Shown: piece by piece, positions 32,378 through 42,200 of the stretch
Layout: each line of letters starts with the position of its first letter
How positions within the stretch are numbered: position 1 is the first letter of the stretch
Source: a virus
Direction: 5' to 3' (one strand)
Virus record (IMG/VR): IMGVR_UViG_3300020452_000320
Coordinates: 1 to 64,000 of that record
Length of the DNA stretch: 64,000 bases
Translations under genes and position numbers: made by a program
The notes under the pieces: model-generated
Told to the model about the DNA's origin: nothing
What the model saw: the letters and a program-made list of their open reading frames with translations, nothing else
Databases searched by the model: none

Positions 32378-34348
32378 TTATCCGCCTATCTCGCTGAAAG
32401 CGACACCAGTTCGCACAGCGATGAAGTTAAGTTGAACAAAGTTAATTGACCTTGATGGTTTGACAAAGATATCTCCGACAAACTCATTTCTGTCAATCAC
32501 TTCTCCAGTATTATTTGTTTCGTCTGCGATTACAGAGAAATCACTAATACCTCTTCTTCCTTGTACATCTCTCAAGAAAGGTTCTACTAAGTTAACAAAC
32601 TGAGCTCTTGTGAACGCATCATTGAACTCAAACATTTGAAACTTAGCGGCATTTGAAATTGCTTTCTCAAGTACAAGAAACAATCTTCGTACATTAATTC
32701 TGTCAAATGCACTAGGTCTTGTTAGAGCAGTTTTATCTCCAAAAAGAACTGTGCCTTGGCCTGGGAATGTACATACAGGATTTATTCTGTTTTGATAAAG
32801 TAAATCTCTTTCTGCTTTTGATGGGTTAAACGCAAGTTTGGTTGTACCACGAACTCCACCTCTGTTATAACCAGCAGGAGAGAACCATGCGTCAGCAACA
32901 AGATCAGTATTTGCAGTAATTCCAGCAATGTCACCATTGAGTGGAACATATCTGTAAACATCATTATACTTGTCAAACATATACTTGTATCCACTATCGA
33001 ATACACAGTAAGATGAACTGTTTAGATTACCAAAGAATGTAGTTACTGCTGTTGTTTTTGCAGAGTTACTTGCACCACCAACAACATCACCACTTCTTGG
33101 TGAAATAAACGCAACTGCATCTTTTCTTGATTCTGCAAGTGCAACCACATTTTGTCCATGAGTAATACCATCTGCACCAGAACCACAAGCACCAGACATG
33201 ATTAAATCTACTTCGGTTGTATCGTTGTCGAGTAAATCTAAACTGGTTTTCTTTTCACCTACTGATGGAGTAGCATCTACACCATTGGTTAAAGCAGTAT
33301 CAATTACTTGTGCGTTATCAGTTGGTTGTACATAAGTAGTACCATCAGTTGGTGTACTCTTACCACCATCAGTATTAATAGAACTATGATGACTACCCCA
33401 ATATACATGCTTAGAAGTATCATTTAATACATTTACATAATAATTAGAACCACCTTGTGGTGTTTTTGCAATTCCACCCTGTGATACAAATCCAAATGTT
33501 TCTAATACAGCGGCAGTTCTTTGTCCAGCTGCATCAGCATCAAAACCAGTAATTGCACCAGTATGATCATATACAACAATATGCATTTCGTCATTTACAT
33601 AACCTTTATCTGCAGCCCATGTTGATGTTGCAGGAGCAGAGTCAAATAAGTCATGAAATTTCCAACGTCTTGTTATTTCTTCATTATCAAGAACAGCTGA
33701 TGTTAATCCACCACCATTTACTTGATCTGATTGTCTAATAGTAAGAACATGAGTAGCAATATTTGTTACTTCATATTTTGTAGAGTGACCAGTATCAGCA
33801 CCAGTAGTTCCATCAAAAGTAATAATATCACCTACGTTGAATTTAGTACCATCATCTACTGTAACTGAGGTGTCACCAGCAGATTTTGCACCATTAACAC
33901 CACCTGTATTAGCAGCATATTTTTGTGAAAACCCATTAGCGCCTGCACATATTGATACTTTTAATGCATTACCATGAGCACCCATTGTTTTTGCTGTCCA
34001 GACACTACCAGCTGCACCAATAGTATCATAGTCTGCTCTATTTTTTATATCTAATGCAGATCCAGCGCCTACTGCATTTTTAGCGAGGGCTGCGTCTGCA
34101 CGAATTACTCTAAGATTACTAGAGTATTGTAAAAAGTTTGCGGCTGTAAACCAATCTTCATAATTAGTACCATTTGGTTTACCAAAAGTGTTAACCAGCT
34201 CTTCCTCTGAATTTATTATAGTAATTTCTTCTACAGGGCCTTTGGAAAAATGTCCAACCATGACACCTATACCAGAACTTACTGGAGGAACAACATTAGT
34301 TTTGTCAACTTCTTTTGTGACCACACCAGGCGAAACTTGAAAAGCCAT
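32378..34348 (-). CDS. 18: Contractile tail sheath protein gp18
   Basis: A 656-residue T4-type sheath, the same size as T4 gp18 (659 aa). The N-terminus SPGVVTKEVDKTNVVPPVSS with GVMVGHFSKGP is typical, as are the C-terminal segments FDRINVRRLFLVLEKAISNA and DRNEFVGDIFVKPSRSINFV. The middle (about 130-330) is a variable surface domain. It contracts during injection. The late promoter TATAAATA lies 45 bp upstream of the ATG. Confidence 0.96.
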   Translation of the reverse strand: MAFQVSPGVVTKEVDKTNVVPPVSSGIGVMVGHFSKGPVEEITIINSEEELVNTFGKPNGTNYEDWFTAANFLQYSSNLRVIRADAALAKNAVGAGSALDIKNRADYDTIGAAGSVWTAKTMGAHGNALKVSICAGANGFSQKYAANTGGVNGAKSAGDTSVTVDDGTKFNVGDIITFDGTTGADTGHSTKYEVTNIATHVLTIRQSDQVNGGGLTSAVLDNEEITRRWKFHDLFDSAPATSTWAADKGYVNDEMHIVVYDHTGAITGFDADAAGQRTAAVLETFGFVSQGGIAKTPQGGSNYYVNVLNDTSKHVYWGSHHSSINTDGGKSTPTDGTTYVQPTDNAQVIDTALTNGVDATPSVGEKKTSLDLLDNDTTEVDLIMSGACGSGADGITHGQNVVALAESRKDAVAFISPRSGDVVGGASNSAKTTAVTTFFGNLNSSSYCVFDSGYKYMFDKYNDVYRYVPLNGDIAGITANTDLVADAWFSPAGYNRGGVRGTTKLAFNPSKAERDLLYQNRINPVCTFPGQGTVLFGDKTALTRPSAFDRINVRRLFLVLEKAISNAAKFQMFEFNDAFTRAQFVNLVEPFLRDVQGRRGISDFSVIADETNNTGEVIDRNEFVGDIFVKPSRSINFVQLNFIAVRTGVAFSEIGG

Positions 34349-34392
34349 ATTTTTTTCTCCTTATGATCCATAAAGTTTTAAACTTACAACTA

Positions 34393-34400
34393 TATTTATA
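34393..34400 (-). promoter_or_regulatory. Late promoter TATAAATA for gp18
   Basis: An exact late octamer on the minus strand in the 107-bp gap before gp18. It is divergent from the plus-strand CATAAATA at 34443-34450. Confidence 0.72.
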
Positions 34401-34442
34401 AAATAAACCTTCTTGACATTATGTTTTATAGGTTAGACTACA

Positions 34443-34450
34443 CATAAATA
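34443..34450 (+). promoter_or_regulatory. Plus-strand late promoter CATAAATA
   Basis: CATAAATA on the plus strand ends 5 nt before the ATG at 34456. With late-promoter geometry the RNA would start at or next to that A, so the message of the HNH-like gene would be leaderless. No Shine-Dalgarno sequence is seen. Confidence 0.5.
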
Positions 34451-34455
34451 ATTAC

Positions 34456-34755
34456 ATGAGTACATTTTATGAAAAATATAAAAAGACTATTAGACAGGTT
34501 TCTCAACGAAATTATAGAGCAAGAATAATATGGGTGCATGAATATCTTGCAGATAAATGTTGTAAATACTGTGGTGAGCCTGAAACTGCGTGTTTAAAGT
34601 TCTATCCATTTGATATGCACATTAGACGATTAACCAAAAGAAAAGGATTAAATCCAAACTCCAGAAGTGAAGTCATGGATCTTATCAAAGAAAGTGAAAT
34701 TGTTTGTGCAAACTGTTATCTTAAATTAGAAAATGATCTAATAGATATTATGTAA
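34456..34755 (+). CDS. HNH-like zinc protein with degenerate active site
   Basis: A 99-residue protein and the only gene on the plus strand. Two CxxC pairs, C36-KY-C39 and C84-AN-C87, would bind zinc as in Cys4 HNH endonucleases. In that family the stretch after the first pair holds LEFHH or LEFDH, and the second pair is followed by CHRxxH. Here these read LKFYPF and CYLKLEN, so the catalytic histidines are missing. It may be a former homing-type nuclease kept as a DNA-binding protein. Its TAA touches the gp17 stop with no gap between the convergent genes. Confidence 0.8.
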   Translation: MSTFYEKYKKTIRQVSQRNYRARIIWVHEYLADKCCKYCGEPETACLKFYPFDMHIRRLTKRKGLNPNSRSEVMDLIKESEIVCANCYLKLENDLIDIM

Positions 34756-36393
34756 TTACCAATCTGATTCATATGTTCTAACTACAGGTGTCCATCTTGT
34801 TCCATATTCGTCAATTTCAACATCATTATTTACACCATCTAATATAAACCCAAATGGAGCCATATCCTGTTCTAATTGGTTTTGTTGTTCCTTATACATT
34901 CTTTCACGAATATCATCATCTGTTAGTTCCTTAAAGTAGGTTTGTTGTACTAACCAACCAAATAAAACACAACACATAACTAAATCGTCTGTATGTCCAT
35001 CTTCTGCTTCATATGATTGTCCTTTAAGTATAAATGTAGAAAACTCTTTTATCAACTCGTAATCATTAATAATAATCTTATCAGTTTCTACTATTTGTTT
35101 TAGATTAGAACAACCCATCTTTTTTACTGCCTTAGTTGTTCTCACACCAAGTTGTGCCTTTCCACCAGAAAATCCACCCCCAACTATTTGGCCAGCTCTA
35201 CCTCTCATAGATGCCATAATAAGATTTTCATATTCTAAATCAAACTGTAGTGCAGTTGCAACTTGTTCTCCTATATCATTTACTTCTACTAACGTATAGG
35301 CTTGATTATATGCAAGTGCAACCTCATGTATAATGTTAGGAAAAAGTAATGGTTTTATCTCATTGTTTCTATACTTTGCAACTATCTTATAGGGTACAGT
35401 AGATACATCAAAAACCACAAACGCAGAATAATCATTGTTTGTTCCTCTAGAAACGTCTGCAATTAAAATATAAGTACTTCCTTTGTTTGGTTTTTCATAC
35501 ATATCTAATCCAGCATTTGTTTTTATAGCATTATGAAACGCCATTGATTTTATCTTTGCTGGTGCAATAAGTGTATTTGCAGAACCTAAAAACTCACATT
35601 CAAACTCTCTACGAAATTGTTCTTCTGAAGTGTTTGCAATAGTTTCTTCTCTCCACTTTGCATCACGGCCTGGAACTTCACTCCAATGAACATCTATAAT
35701 ATTATAGGAGTTTCTTTTGTTTTCTGCGTCTACCCAAAGTTTATAAAATAAATTCATACCATTTGGTGTAGATACGATAATAACTTTAGTTGATTTACCA
35801 GATGAAATTGTAGGATAAACAGAACTAAAAAAGTCCTCTGCAACTGTATTCGGAACAAATGCAAATTCGTCTAGGAATATCATGTTATATGAACCACCAC
35901 GAACTGCACTAGATGATGTAGATGATGCAACAACTCTAGAACCATTCTCTAAATCAAGAGAACCTTTATTCCAAGACATTACACCTTGTTGTAACCATTT
36001 TGGTAAATTTTCATATGCGAGTTGCAATCGACCAAGAATATCTCTTGCAGTTGAAGCTTTGTTTGCAAGTATCGCTACATTCATATTTGAGTTAAATAAA
36101 ACATAATATAAAATATAAGAAACAAGTGTTGTAGATTTACCACTTTGTCTAGGCATTTTACATATTGTAAAACGATTATTGTGAACTGTGCCAACCATCT
36201 CTTTTTGAAATGGAAACATCTTAAAAGGAACTAAACCTTCATCTAGCGATACAATTTTAATATAATTACTTATAAAATATAGTGGATCTTTCATACACTT
36301 TTGGTATTCAAGAATCTGATCTTTTGTCCATTCTACAGAAACATTAGATTTTTTTAATAGAGGATTTCCTAGATAATGATCAAGTTGTGACAT
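34756..36393 (-). CDS. 17: Terminase large subunit gp17
   Basis: A 545-residue packaging motor. The ATPase has Walker A CKMPRQSGKST at 79-89 and Walker B MIFLDEFAFV with D175-E176. The nuclease domain begins at ILIADVSRGTNND with its first acidic residue, then VEVNDIGEQV, and ends at DGHTDDLVM, matching the RNase H-like active site of T4 gp17. It cuts concatemers and pumps DNA through gp20 with gp16. It overlaps nothing upstream but is 3 bp from gp16. T4 gp17 is 610 aa. Confidence 0.96.
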   Translation of the reverse strand: MSQLDHYLGNPLLKKSNVSVEWTKDQILEYQKCMKDPLYFISNYIKIVSLDEGLVPFKMFPFQKEMVGTVHNNRFTICKMPRQSGKSTTLVSYILYYVLFNSNMNVAILANKASTARDILGRLQLAYENLPKWLQQGVMSWNKGSLDLENGSRVVASSTSSSAVRGGSYNMIFLDEFAFVPNTVAEDFFSSVYPTISSGKSTKVIIVSTPNGMNLFYKLWVDAENKRNSYNIIDVHWSEVPGRDAKWREETIANTSEEQFRREFECEFLGSANTLIAPAKIKSMAFHNAIKTNAGLDMYEKPNKGSTYILIADVSRGTNNDYSAFVVFDVSTVPYKIVAKYRNNEIKPLLFPNIIHEVALAYNQAYTLVEVNDIGEQVATALQFDLEYENLIMASMRGRAGQIVGGGFSGGKAQLGVRTTKAVKKMGCSNLKQIVETDKIIINDYELIKEFSTFILKGQSYEAEDGHTDDLVMCCVLFGWLVQQTYFKELTDDDIRERMYKEQQNQLEQDMAPFGFILDGVNNDVEIDEYGTRWTPVVRTYESDW

Positions 36394-36396
36394 AAG

Positions 36397-36819
36397 TTAT
36401 CTCTTGTCACCCTTTAACATTTTTTGTAACTCAGCTGTACTTCCTACAAATAGTGCGTTAGTTACATTTTTGGGTGCATTACTTGGAATTTCTTTTAACT
36501 TTTGCATTTTTAATTGCAAGTCTACAAGTTTTTCATTTACTTCTGCAACTTGTTTTATTAAATTACCAGCGACCTCATATGATCTTGGTGTTTCACTTTC
36601 TCTTGCAAGATCAAGAATACCTGTAATTGCATCTTGACCTCTTTCTATTAAATTATAAAAGTTTTCTCTTTGATACTTATAGTCATTATCAATATCTTCA
36701 TCATTTAGTTTTGTTTCTGGAACAACTATATCTTTTGGTGGAGTTACATCTTTTGTTGAGTTTTCAACAACGTCTGTTATTCCTAAAACATTATCTAGAA
36801 TATCGGATTGTGTTTTCAT
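36397..36819 (-). CDS. 16: Terminase small subunit gp16
   Basis: A 140-residue protein with the gp16 pattern: an acidic, disordered N-terminus, then NDYKYQRENFYNLIERGQDA, a central coiled coil (EVNEKLVDLQLKMQKLK) and KNVTNALFVGSTAELQKMLK at the C-terminus. It regulates packaging initiation and the ATPase of gp17. It lies between gp15 and gp17 as in T4, where gp16 is 164 aa. Confidence 0.93.
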   Translation of the reverse strand: MKTQSDILDNVLGITDVVENSTKDVTPPKDIVVPETKLNDEDIDNDYKYQRENFYNLIERGQDAITGILDLARESETPRSYEVAGNLIKQVAEVNEKLVDLQLKMQKLKEIPSNAPKNVTNALFVGSTAELQKMLKGDKR

Positions 36820-36821
36820 AA

Positions 36822-37655
36822 CTATGCATCATCAGTATCTGTACCACTTTTCTCATCATAATTCTTTGCGTCTTGGAAAAATGATGTTACTTCATTAAAT
36901 CCAAAGTTATCCTCATCTGATGGATCAAAAGATGTAGGAGCTACATTTGATGGATTTGGTGTTACAGAATACCTCTGTTCTCTTTTTGGTGAATTTACTG
37001 GAAGGTCTGCATATTGATCTACTTGAACTTTTCTAATAATATTAGATGCAGTTACTGGGCCGTACATATAGTATTTTGCAGTAAATGATAAAGTATAGAT
37101 AATAGATCTTCTAGATGTAAAAGTACCTTCGTAATCATCTTCATAACCAACACTATTTAAAATAATTGGTACATCACGAATTATATCCAACTCTGGAACT
37201 TCTTTCATAGTTACTGTATAATCTGGTTGAAAGAATGGTAGTATTTGTTCTACTATCTGTAGTGCGTCATCAGAGTTTTTAGACAAAACATATAGTTCAA
37301 AATTTATATTATAAGGTACAGGCATAAAACCAGATTTTACTTGATTAGTATCTGTACCATCTGCAACCTTTTTAACTTTAACTGTTTTTTGTAATTTTCT
37401 TGCTGGATCATATGCAATACCAGAAATTTCAAAACCAATTCTTGGTAATGTTACTGCAACTTTTTTATTTAAGTTTGGATCTTCAGTAAGTCTTGATAAC
37501 CATTTTTGTTTAGGGCCATATGCAAGAGGAACTTTCATAGATTGTACTATATTCCCACTTCCATCTTTTTTATGGAGCTGTATAGTATTAAATATTGTTC
37601 CGAATGCAACTACCACATTTCGTGTTGAATTATTATAAAAGTATTGTCCTATCAT
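36822..37655 (-). CDS. 15: Tail terminator/sheath stabiliser gp15
   Basis: A 277-residue protein with the gp15 start (GQYFYNNSTRNVVVAFGTIF), a central PRIGFEISGIAYDPARKLQK and the PVPYNINFELYVLSKNSDDA region. gp15 hexamerises on the end of the tail and joins it to the neck. T4 gp15 is 272 aa. It lies in the gp13-gp17 block with 1-3-nt gaps. Confidence 0.94.
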   Translation of the reverse strand: MIGQYFYNNSTRNVVVAFGTIFNTIQLHKKDGSGNIVQSMKVPLAYGPKQKWLSRLTEDPNLNKKVAVTLPRIGFEISGIAYDPARKLQKTVKVKKVADGTDTNQVKSGFMPVPYNINFELYVLSKNSDDALQIVEQILPFFQPDYTVTMKEVPELDIIRDVPIILNSVGYEDDYEGTFTSRRSIIYTLSFTAKYYMYGPVTASNIIRKVQVDQYADLPVNSPKREQRYSVTPNPSNVAPTSFDPSDEDNFGFNEVTSFFQDAKNYDEKSGTDTDDA

Positions 37656-37656
37656 A

Positions 37657-38439
37657 TTATCTCATCCCAGCATCACCAAAAGGATTTCCTTCTGTGAAGT
37701 CTAATATATTATCATCTAAAGTTTCAAAAATATCGTTTTGTGAATTTTCGTCTATTATTGTTAAGTTAAATTCTTCTTGTATTATATAGGAAGGTGATGC
37801 ACCCTCAACTTCACTTTCCATAATTATAGAACCTGTACCAGTTGTTGAAGGAAAAAGACGAATTGTTTCTTCTTCTAATGTTATTTGATATGCAAGTTGA
37901 TCTAAACTATTATCTTTGTCTATATTATCAAGTTCTACAATACCAGTATCAATCTTTTCAGAGCCATACTCAAAAGATTTGCATTTTAATTTATATGTGG
38001 GTAAATTGTTTACTTGATAGAATGGATCATCATGGTCTACAAATGTAATTTCAAATAACTTATTACCTCTTGCCCAATAAATTAAATCGCCCTCATTAGG
38101 TCTTAAATTTGTAACCAAGTTATTATCAATCGCAACAAATTGTTCCCATCTTCTTCTTGCAACAACAAATGTTGCATCATCTTGAATATCTAAACCAAAT
38201 TTAGACATGAGTTCTTTTTCTCCCTCATATCCATCATTTGTTTCTAAATACATTTCAATAACATAAGAAGTTTCAAAAGAAGAACTTAAATCTTCTTCAA
38301 AAACAGTATTTGTACCAGCCATTTTTCTTGGAATATAGTAAACATCTTGACCATAGATTTTTAATTGTTCTATGATAAGATCTTCGTATAGATCTCTTTC
38401 TGGTCTTGTTCCTGTATCGAAATATACATTAGTAGGCAT
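37657..38439 (-). CDS. 14: Neck protein gp14
   Basis: A 260-residue protein with the gp14 opening PTNVYFDTGTRPERDLYEDL, followed by IIEQLKIYGQDVYYIPRKM. With gp13 it forms the neck that connects head and tail and closes the portal. T4 gp14 is 256 aa; its place between gp13 and gp15 matches T4. Confidence 0.95.
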   Translation of the reverse strand: MPTNVYFDTGTRPERDLYEDLIIEQLKIYGQDVYYIPRKMAGTNTVFEEDLSSSFETSYVIEMYLETNDGYEGEKELMSKFGLDIQDDATFVVARRRWEQFVAIDNNLVTNLRPNEGDLIYWARGNKLFEITFVDHDDPFYQVNNLPTYKLKCKSFEYGSEKIDTGIVELDNIDKDNSLDQLAYQITLEEETIRLFPSTTGTGSIIMESEVEGASPSYIIQEEFNLTIIDENSQNDIFETLDDNILDFTEGNPFGDAGMR

Positions 38440-38442
38440 AAT

Positions 38443-39258
38443 CTATCCTACCATATATGTTGGGGGTAATTCAAATGCAAGTTGTATTTGTTCTTCTAAC
38501 TTATTTAATTCTTCTTGTGCTTGTGTATATATTTGTTCACCATTCATAGTTACACCACCCAACATTTGCACGCCTTGAAACTTAGATAAGTTTGCACCCC
38601 ATTGTCTTTTAATTAATTGTGTTGCATATTTTTTTAAAAATATATCATTCCATATATCTGAATATGTTGCTGGATCTAATTTACGATAACATTCTATAAT
38701 GATATGTTCATCAGCAGAAATATCTGTTTGAAAGTCCATATCCAAATATAATCTATTTTGATGTTGATTGTGTCTTATAGGAACTTCACCTATTAAAACA
38801 TGATCTAAAAAATCTAAATGTTTCATTGTCATTTCATAGTGTATAATAGATGTAGAACTAAAATCATATAAATCATTAAGTCTAAGTTGATATTTTAAAT
38901 CAAACATATTTAAAGCGTGTTTATCTGTCATTGGAAAAACTTGTATAATTGACATAATACTAGAAGGAACTGGAATGTAATTTTTTTGTTCTTTCCAAGT
39001 CGCAGTTGTTGAGCCATCAATATCTGTTACTTGTGTTAAAGAATTATCACTTCTTGCTCTTGTTATATCAGCTTCTGTAACTTGATATTTAAGATACATT
39101 CTTTCAACACCATCATAGTGATATTGAGAGAAGTATTGTAATGCTTCATCTATTCTATCATCTACTTGATCTGGATCAACATTAATTTCAATTACAGGTT
39201 TTCCTAGACTTCTAAGACAATAATCTTTAAATGTTGTTCTTGTTGTTGGTGTTGCCAT
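38443..39258 (-). CDS. 13: Neck protein gp13
   Basis: A 271-residue neck protein. Typical elements are TFKDYCLRSLGKPVIEINVD with DDRIDEALQYFSQYHYDGVE, and the C-terminal LIKRQWGANLSKFQGVQMLG with GVTMNGEQIYTQA. gp13/gp14 complete filled heads before tail joining. T4 gp13 is 309 aa. No late promoter is seen in the short gap upstream, so the block may read through from the 1163-aa fibre gene. Confidence 0.95.
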   Translation of the reverse strand: MATPTTRTTFKDYCLRSLGKPVIEINVDPDQVDDRIDEALQYFSQYHYDGVERMYLKYQVTEADITRARSDNSLTQVTDIDGSTTATWKEQKNYIPVPSSIMSIIQVFPMTDKHALNMFDLKYQLRLNDLYDFSSTSIIHYEMTMKHLDFLDHVLIGEVPIRHNQHQNRLYLDMDFQTDISADEHIIIECYRKLDPATYSDIWNDIFLKKYATQLIKRQWGANLSKFQGVQMLGGVTMNGEQIYTQAQEELNKLEEQIQLAFELPPTYMVG

Positions 39259-39275
39259 TTTCTTTCCTCTCTATA

Positions 39276-42200
39276 TTAATACGGCAAAAACTTAGTAGCG
39301 ATTGGATCTCCTACTCCAGTTAATATATGATTATTTCCAGAGATATCAGTAAACGAATTACTTGTAATTGCTGTAAGAACTGAACACTGACCACTAGGAA
39401 TAGATGTATTAACATTAGTTGTACTAGAATACGTTCCACCAGTTGGTGTTAAATTTCCTGTCGGTACTGCAAAATTACCAGTATAAACAGCCGTACCTTT
39501 GATTACTCTGAAGTTGCTAAGATAAAAATTAGGTGTTTGATCAGGGCCGTACATAGCACCTAGTCCTAAATAATCACCAGTACTATAGTTTGTAGTATCG
39601 CTTCTAGTATATATTTGAGTTCCATCTTTATATACATATATATTACTTGAAGTTTTTGTCATAGCGTAATGCACCCAAGTATCAGCAACCGCTGCATTTG
39701 CAACCCCAAATGCATATTCACCACCTGCTCCATAAAGCTTTAATGTAGTTGCACTAGCTAAACCAAGACTCACAGAGGTAGTATAATTAGCTCCAAACCC
39801 AAGAGCATGATTTCCACCAACTTGCCAAAACCCATTATTATTAGAGCCGCCTCCTAAATAGTAAACCCACCCTTCAATAGTCCAATCGCCTGTACCTAAC
39901 GTAAAATCAGCGTTTTGTTGTGCTTTCACTACGTTATTACTATTACCAGAAAAATAAAATGATCCACCAGGCAAACTCTCAAAAGGTGTTGCATAATGAA
40001 ATGCTGTATTTCCATTAAGAGTTAACGCATGAGTTCCAGAACTTTCGTCAGTTGTGGCAATTTCAACTTTTCTTGAGTCTGCTGTCACAGTTCCTTGAGG
40101 CATTGTAATAGTTTTACTAGTACCACTATTATCAGTTAAGACATTAGAATCGCCTTGTGCTGTTAATAATACTGTACCACTTACGGCTGTCGCTGGAGTT
40201 GTCGGTACAGCAAATTTAGCAGCAGAAGTTTGTAATGCTGTACCTTTAATAACTCTAAAGTCACTTATCAATATTCCATTATCCCAACCATAATTACCAC
40301 TCATTTCTCCACCAATACGTAATTGTGATGTTGAAGGAGCATGAGTATAACTTCTTGTCCAACTTTGGCCTGTCGTAATTATACTACCAGAAGAATTTGT
40401 AGTATTACCATTGAGAGATATGTAATGATTATTTCCATGTCTACAAAATCTTACATAATACCATTGACCAGTTTCTGATCCAAAATCAGTTAGATTTATT
40501 TGACCAGAACCTGTTCCTGCTACATCCCAAAAGTTTAATCTATTACTACTTTGTGTATAATATATTTGAATAGCATCAGAATTAGCTGTGCCTGCACCAA
40601 AAAACCAATTGTTACTACTAGGAGTTGCTAATAAGTAAAACCAAAAATCTATAGTCCAACTACCAGAACCCATAGACATATCAGCATGGGTTACTAATAA
40701 ATTTTCAGCATTTGCATTAAATAAATAAGATCCAGATGAAGCATAAACAGGCGTAGGATTTCTACCAATTAACAGTTTTGTGTTAGCTACACCAGGCGAT
40801 GATGGTGAACTTGGTACAGGTATTGAACTAACAAAAGGTGAGGCCGCATTTGCAACTGCATCTCCTCTTGCAGTTAAAGATACACTTGATGCACTATCAT
40901 CATTAATTCCGCCAGATTCATTTGCAGTTAAAAGTTTAGTGTGACCAGAGGGTATTGATGTATTAACATTTGTAGTGGAATAATAAGTTCCACCAGTTAA
41001 TGTTAGTGGGCCAGTGGGTGGAGTAAAAGCACTACTATAAACTCCAGTTCCAACAACATATCTTACGTTTGAGATTTTGCCAGGAATTAAATAGCTATTA
41101 CTATAGTAACCACCAATATTAATTTTTGTTACAGTATAATTTTTTGCATCAGATACAGATATAACCTCTACGCCATCAACATAAAGTTTTGTAACATTGC
41201 TTATTCTAACATAAGCAATGTGATGCCATGTGTTCACAGTTGGCATAAGACCTGTAGTAGAATTTTGGTGAGTATCATTGTAGTATATTTGATAATTACC
41301 ACTAGCATTATATGCAAAACCAATACCATTATATTGATTAGTACCAGAGAGTTCATTAGTGTGAATACCAATAATACCCTCTTGGGTCGCTACACTAGTA
41401 GTATTAAAAAAACATTCTAAAGTAAAATCACTAGTACCAGCTGCTGTTACTGTACCAGTTACCCAATCACCAGATCCATCAAGAAGAAAAGAACCATTTG
41501 CAGGAGCAGCTGTTACAGAATAAGCAGCAGACCCTTTTATAATTCTTGCATTTGAAATATAACCATCAAAATATTGACTAGGACTACCAGCATTTGTTTG
41601 TGCCCCAATAGCTAATGGTTCTGTTCCATTGTGAATAGTACCTTGAGTTCCAGTAGAAGCTTGTTGACTGCCGTTAACGAATAATTTTATAGTATCGCTA
41701 ACACCCATTGCAACTACATGATACCAAGTATGATTAGATATTGGTTTATCACCTGTTACAATTATATTGGTACTGCCATCATTCGTGTAAAGAAGTTGTA
41801 GTTTATTACCAGTGCTTTCACCTATTCTTAATATGTAGTCTTTTCCTGTTCCAGTACTACTCCATTTATTGATAATGTGGTGAGAGTCAGAAGCAGCAGA
41901 GTTTTGTTGCCATATCCATGCGTCTAATGTAAAATCCCCAGTTCCTAGATCAAAATCATCATGGTCTGCTAATTGTATATAATCGCCCGTACCATCAAAA
42001 TAAAGTGAGCCTGAAACTGAGAATGCTAAACCAAAATTTTGTAAAGTTGTTGCGGCATTCGTACCATCAGATATTGAAAAATTAAGCGAAAAATCACCAG
42101 CATAGCTTGCGTTTGTACTAGGCGTTATTTTAATAAATCTATTTGTTGTATTAGTACTAGCAGCTAACGCAGAATAAGTTCCACCAGATGTTGCACTACT

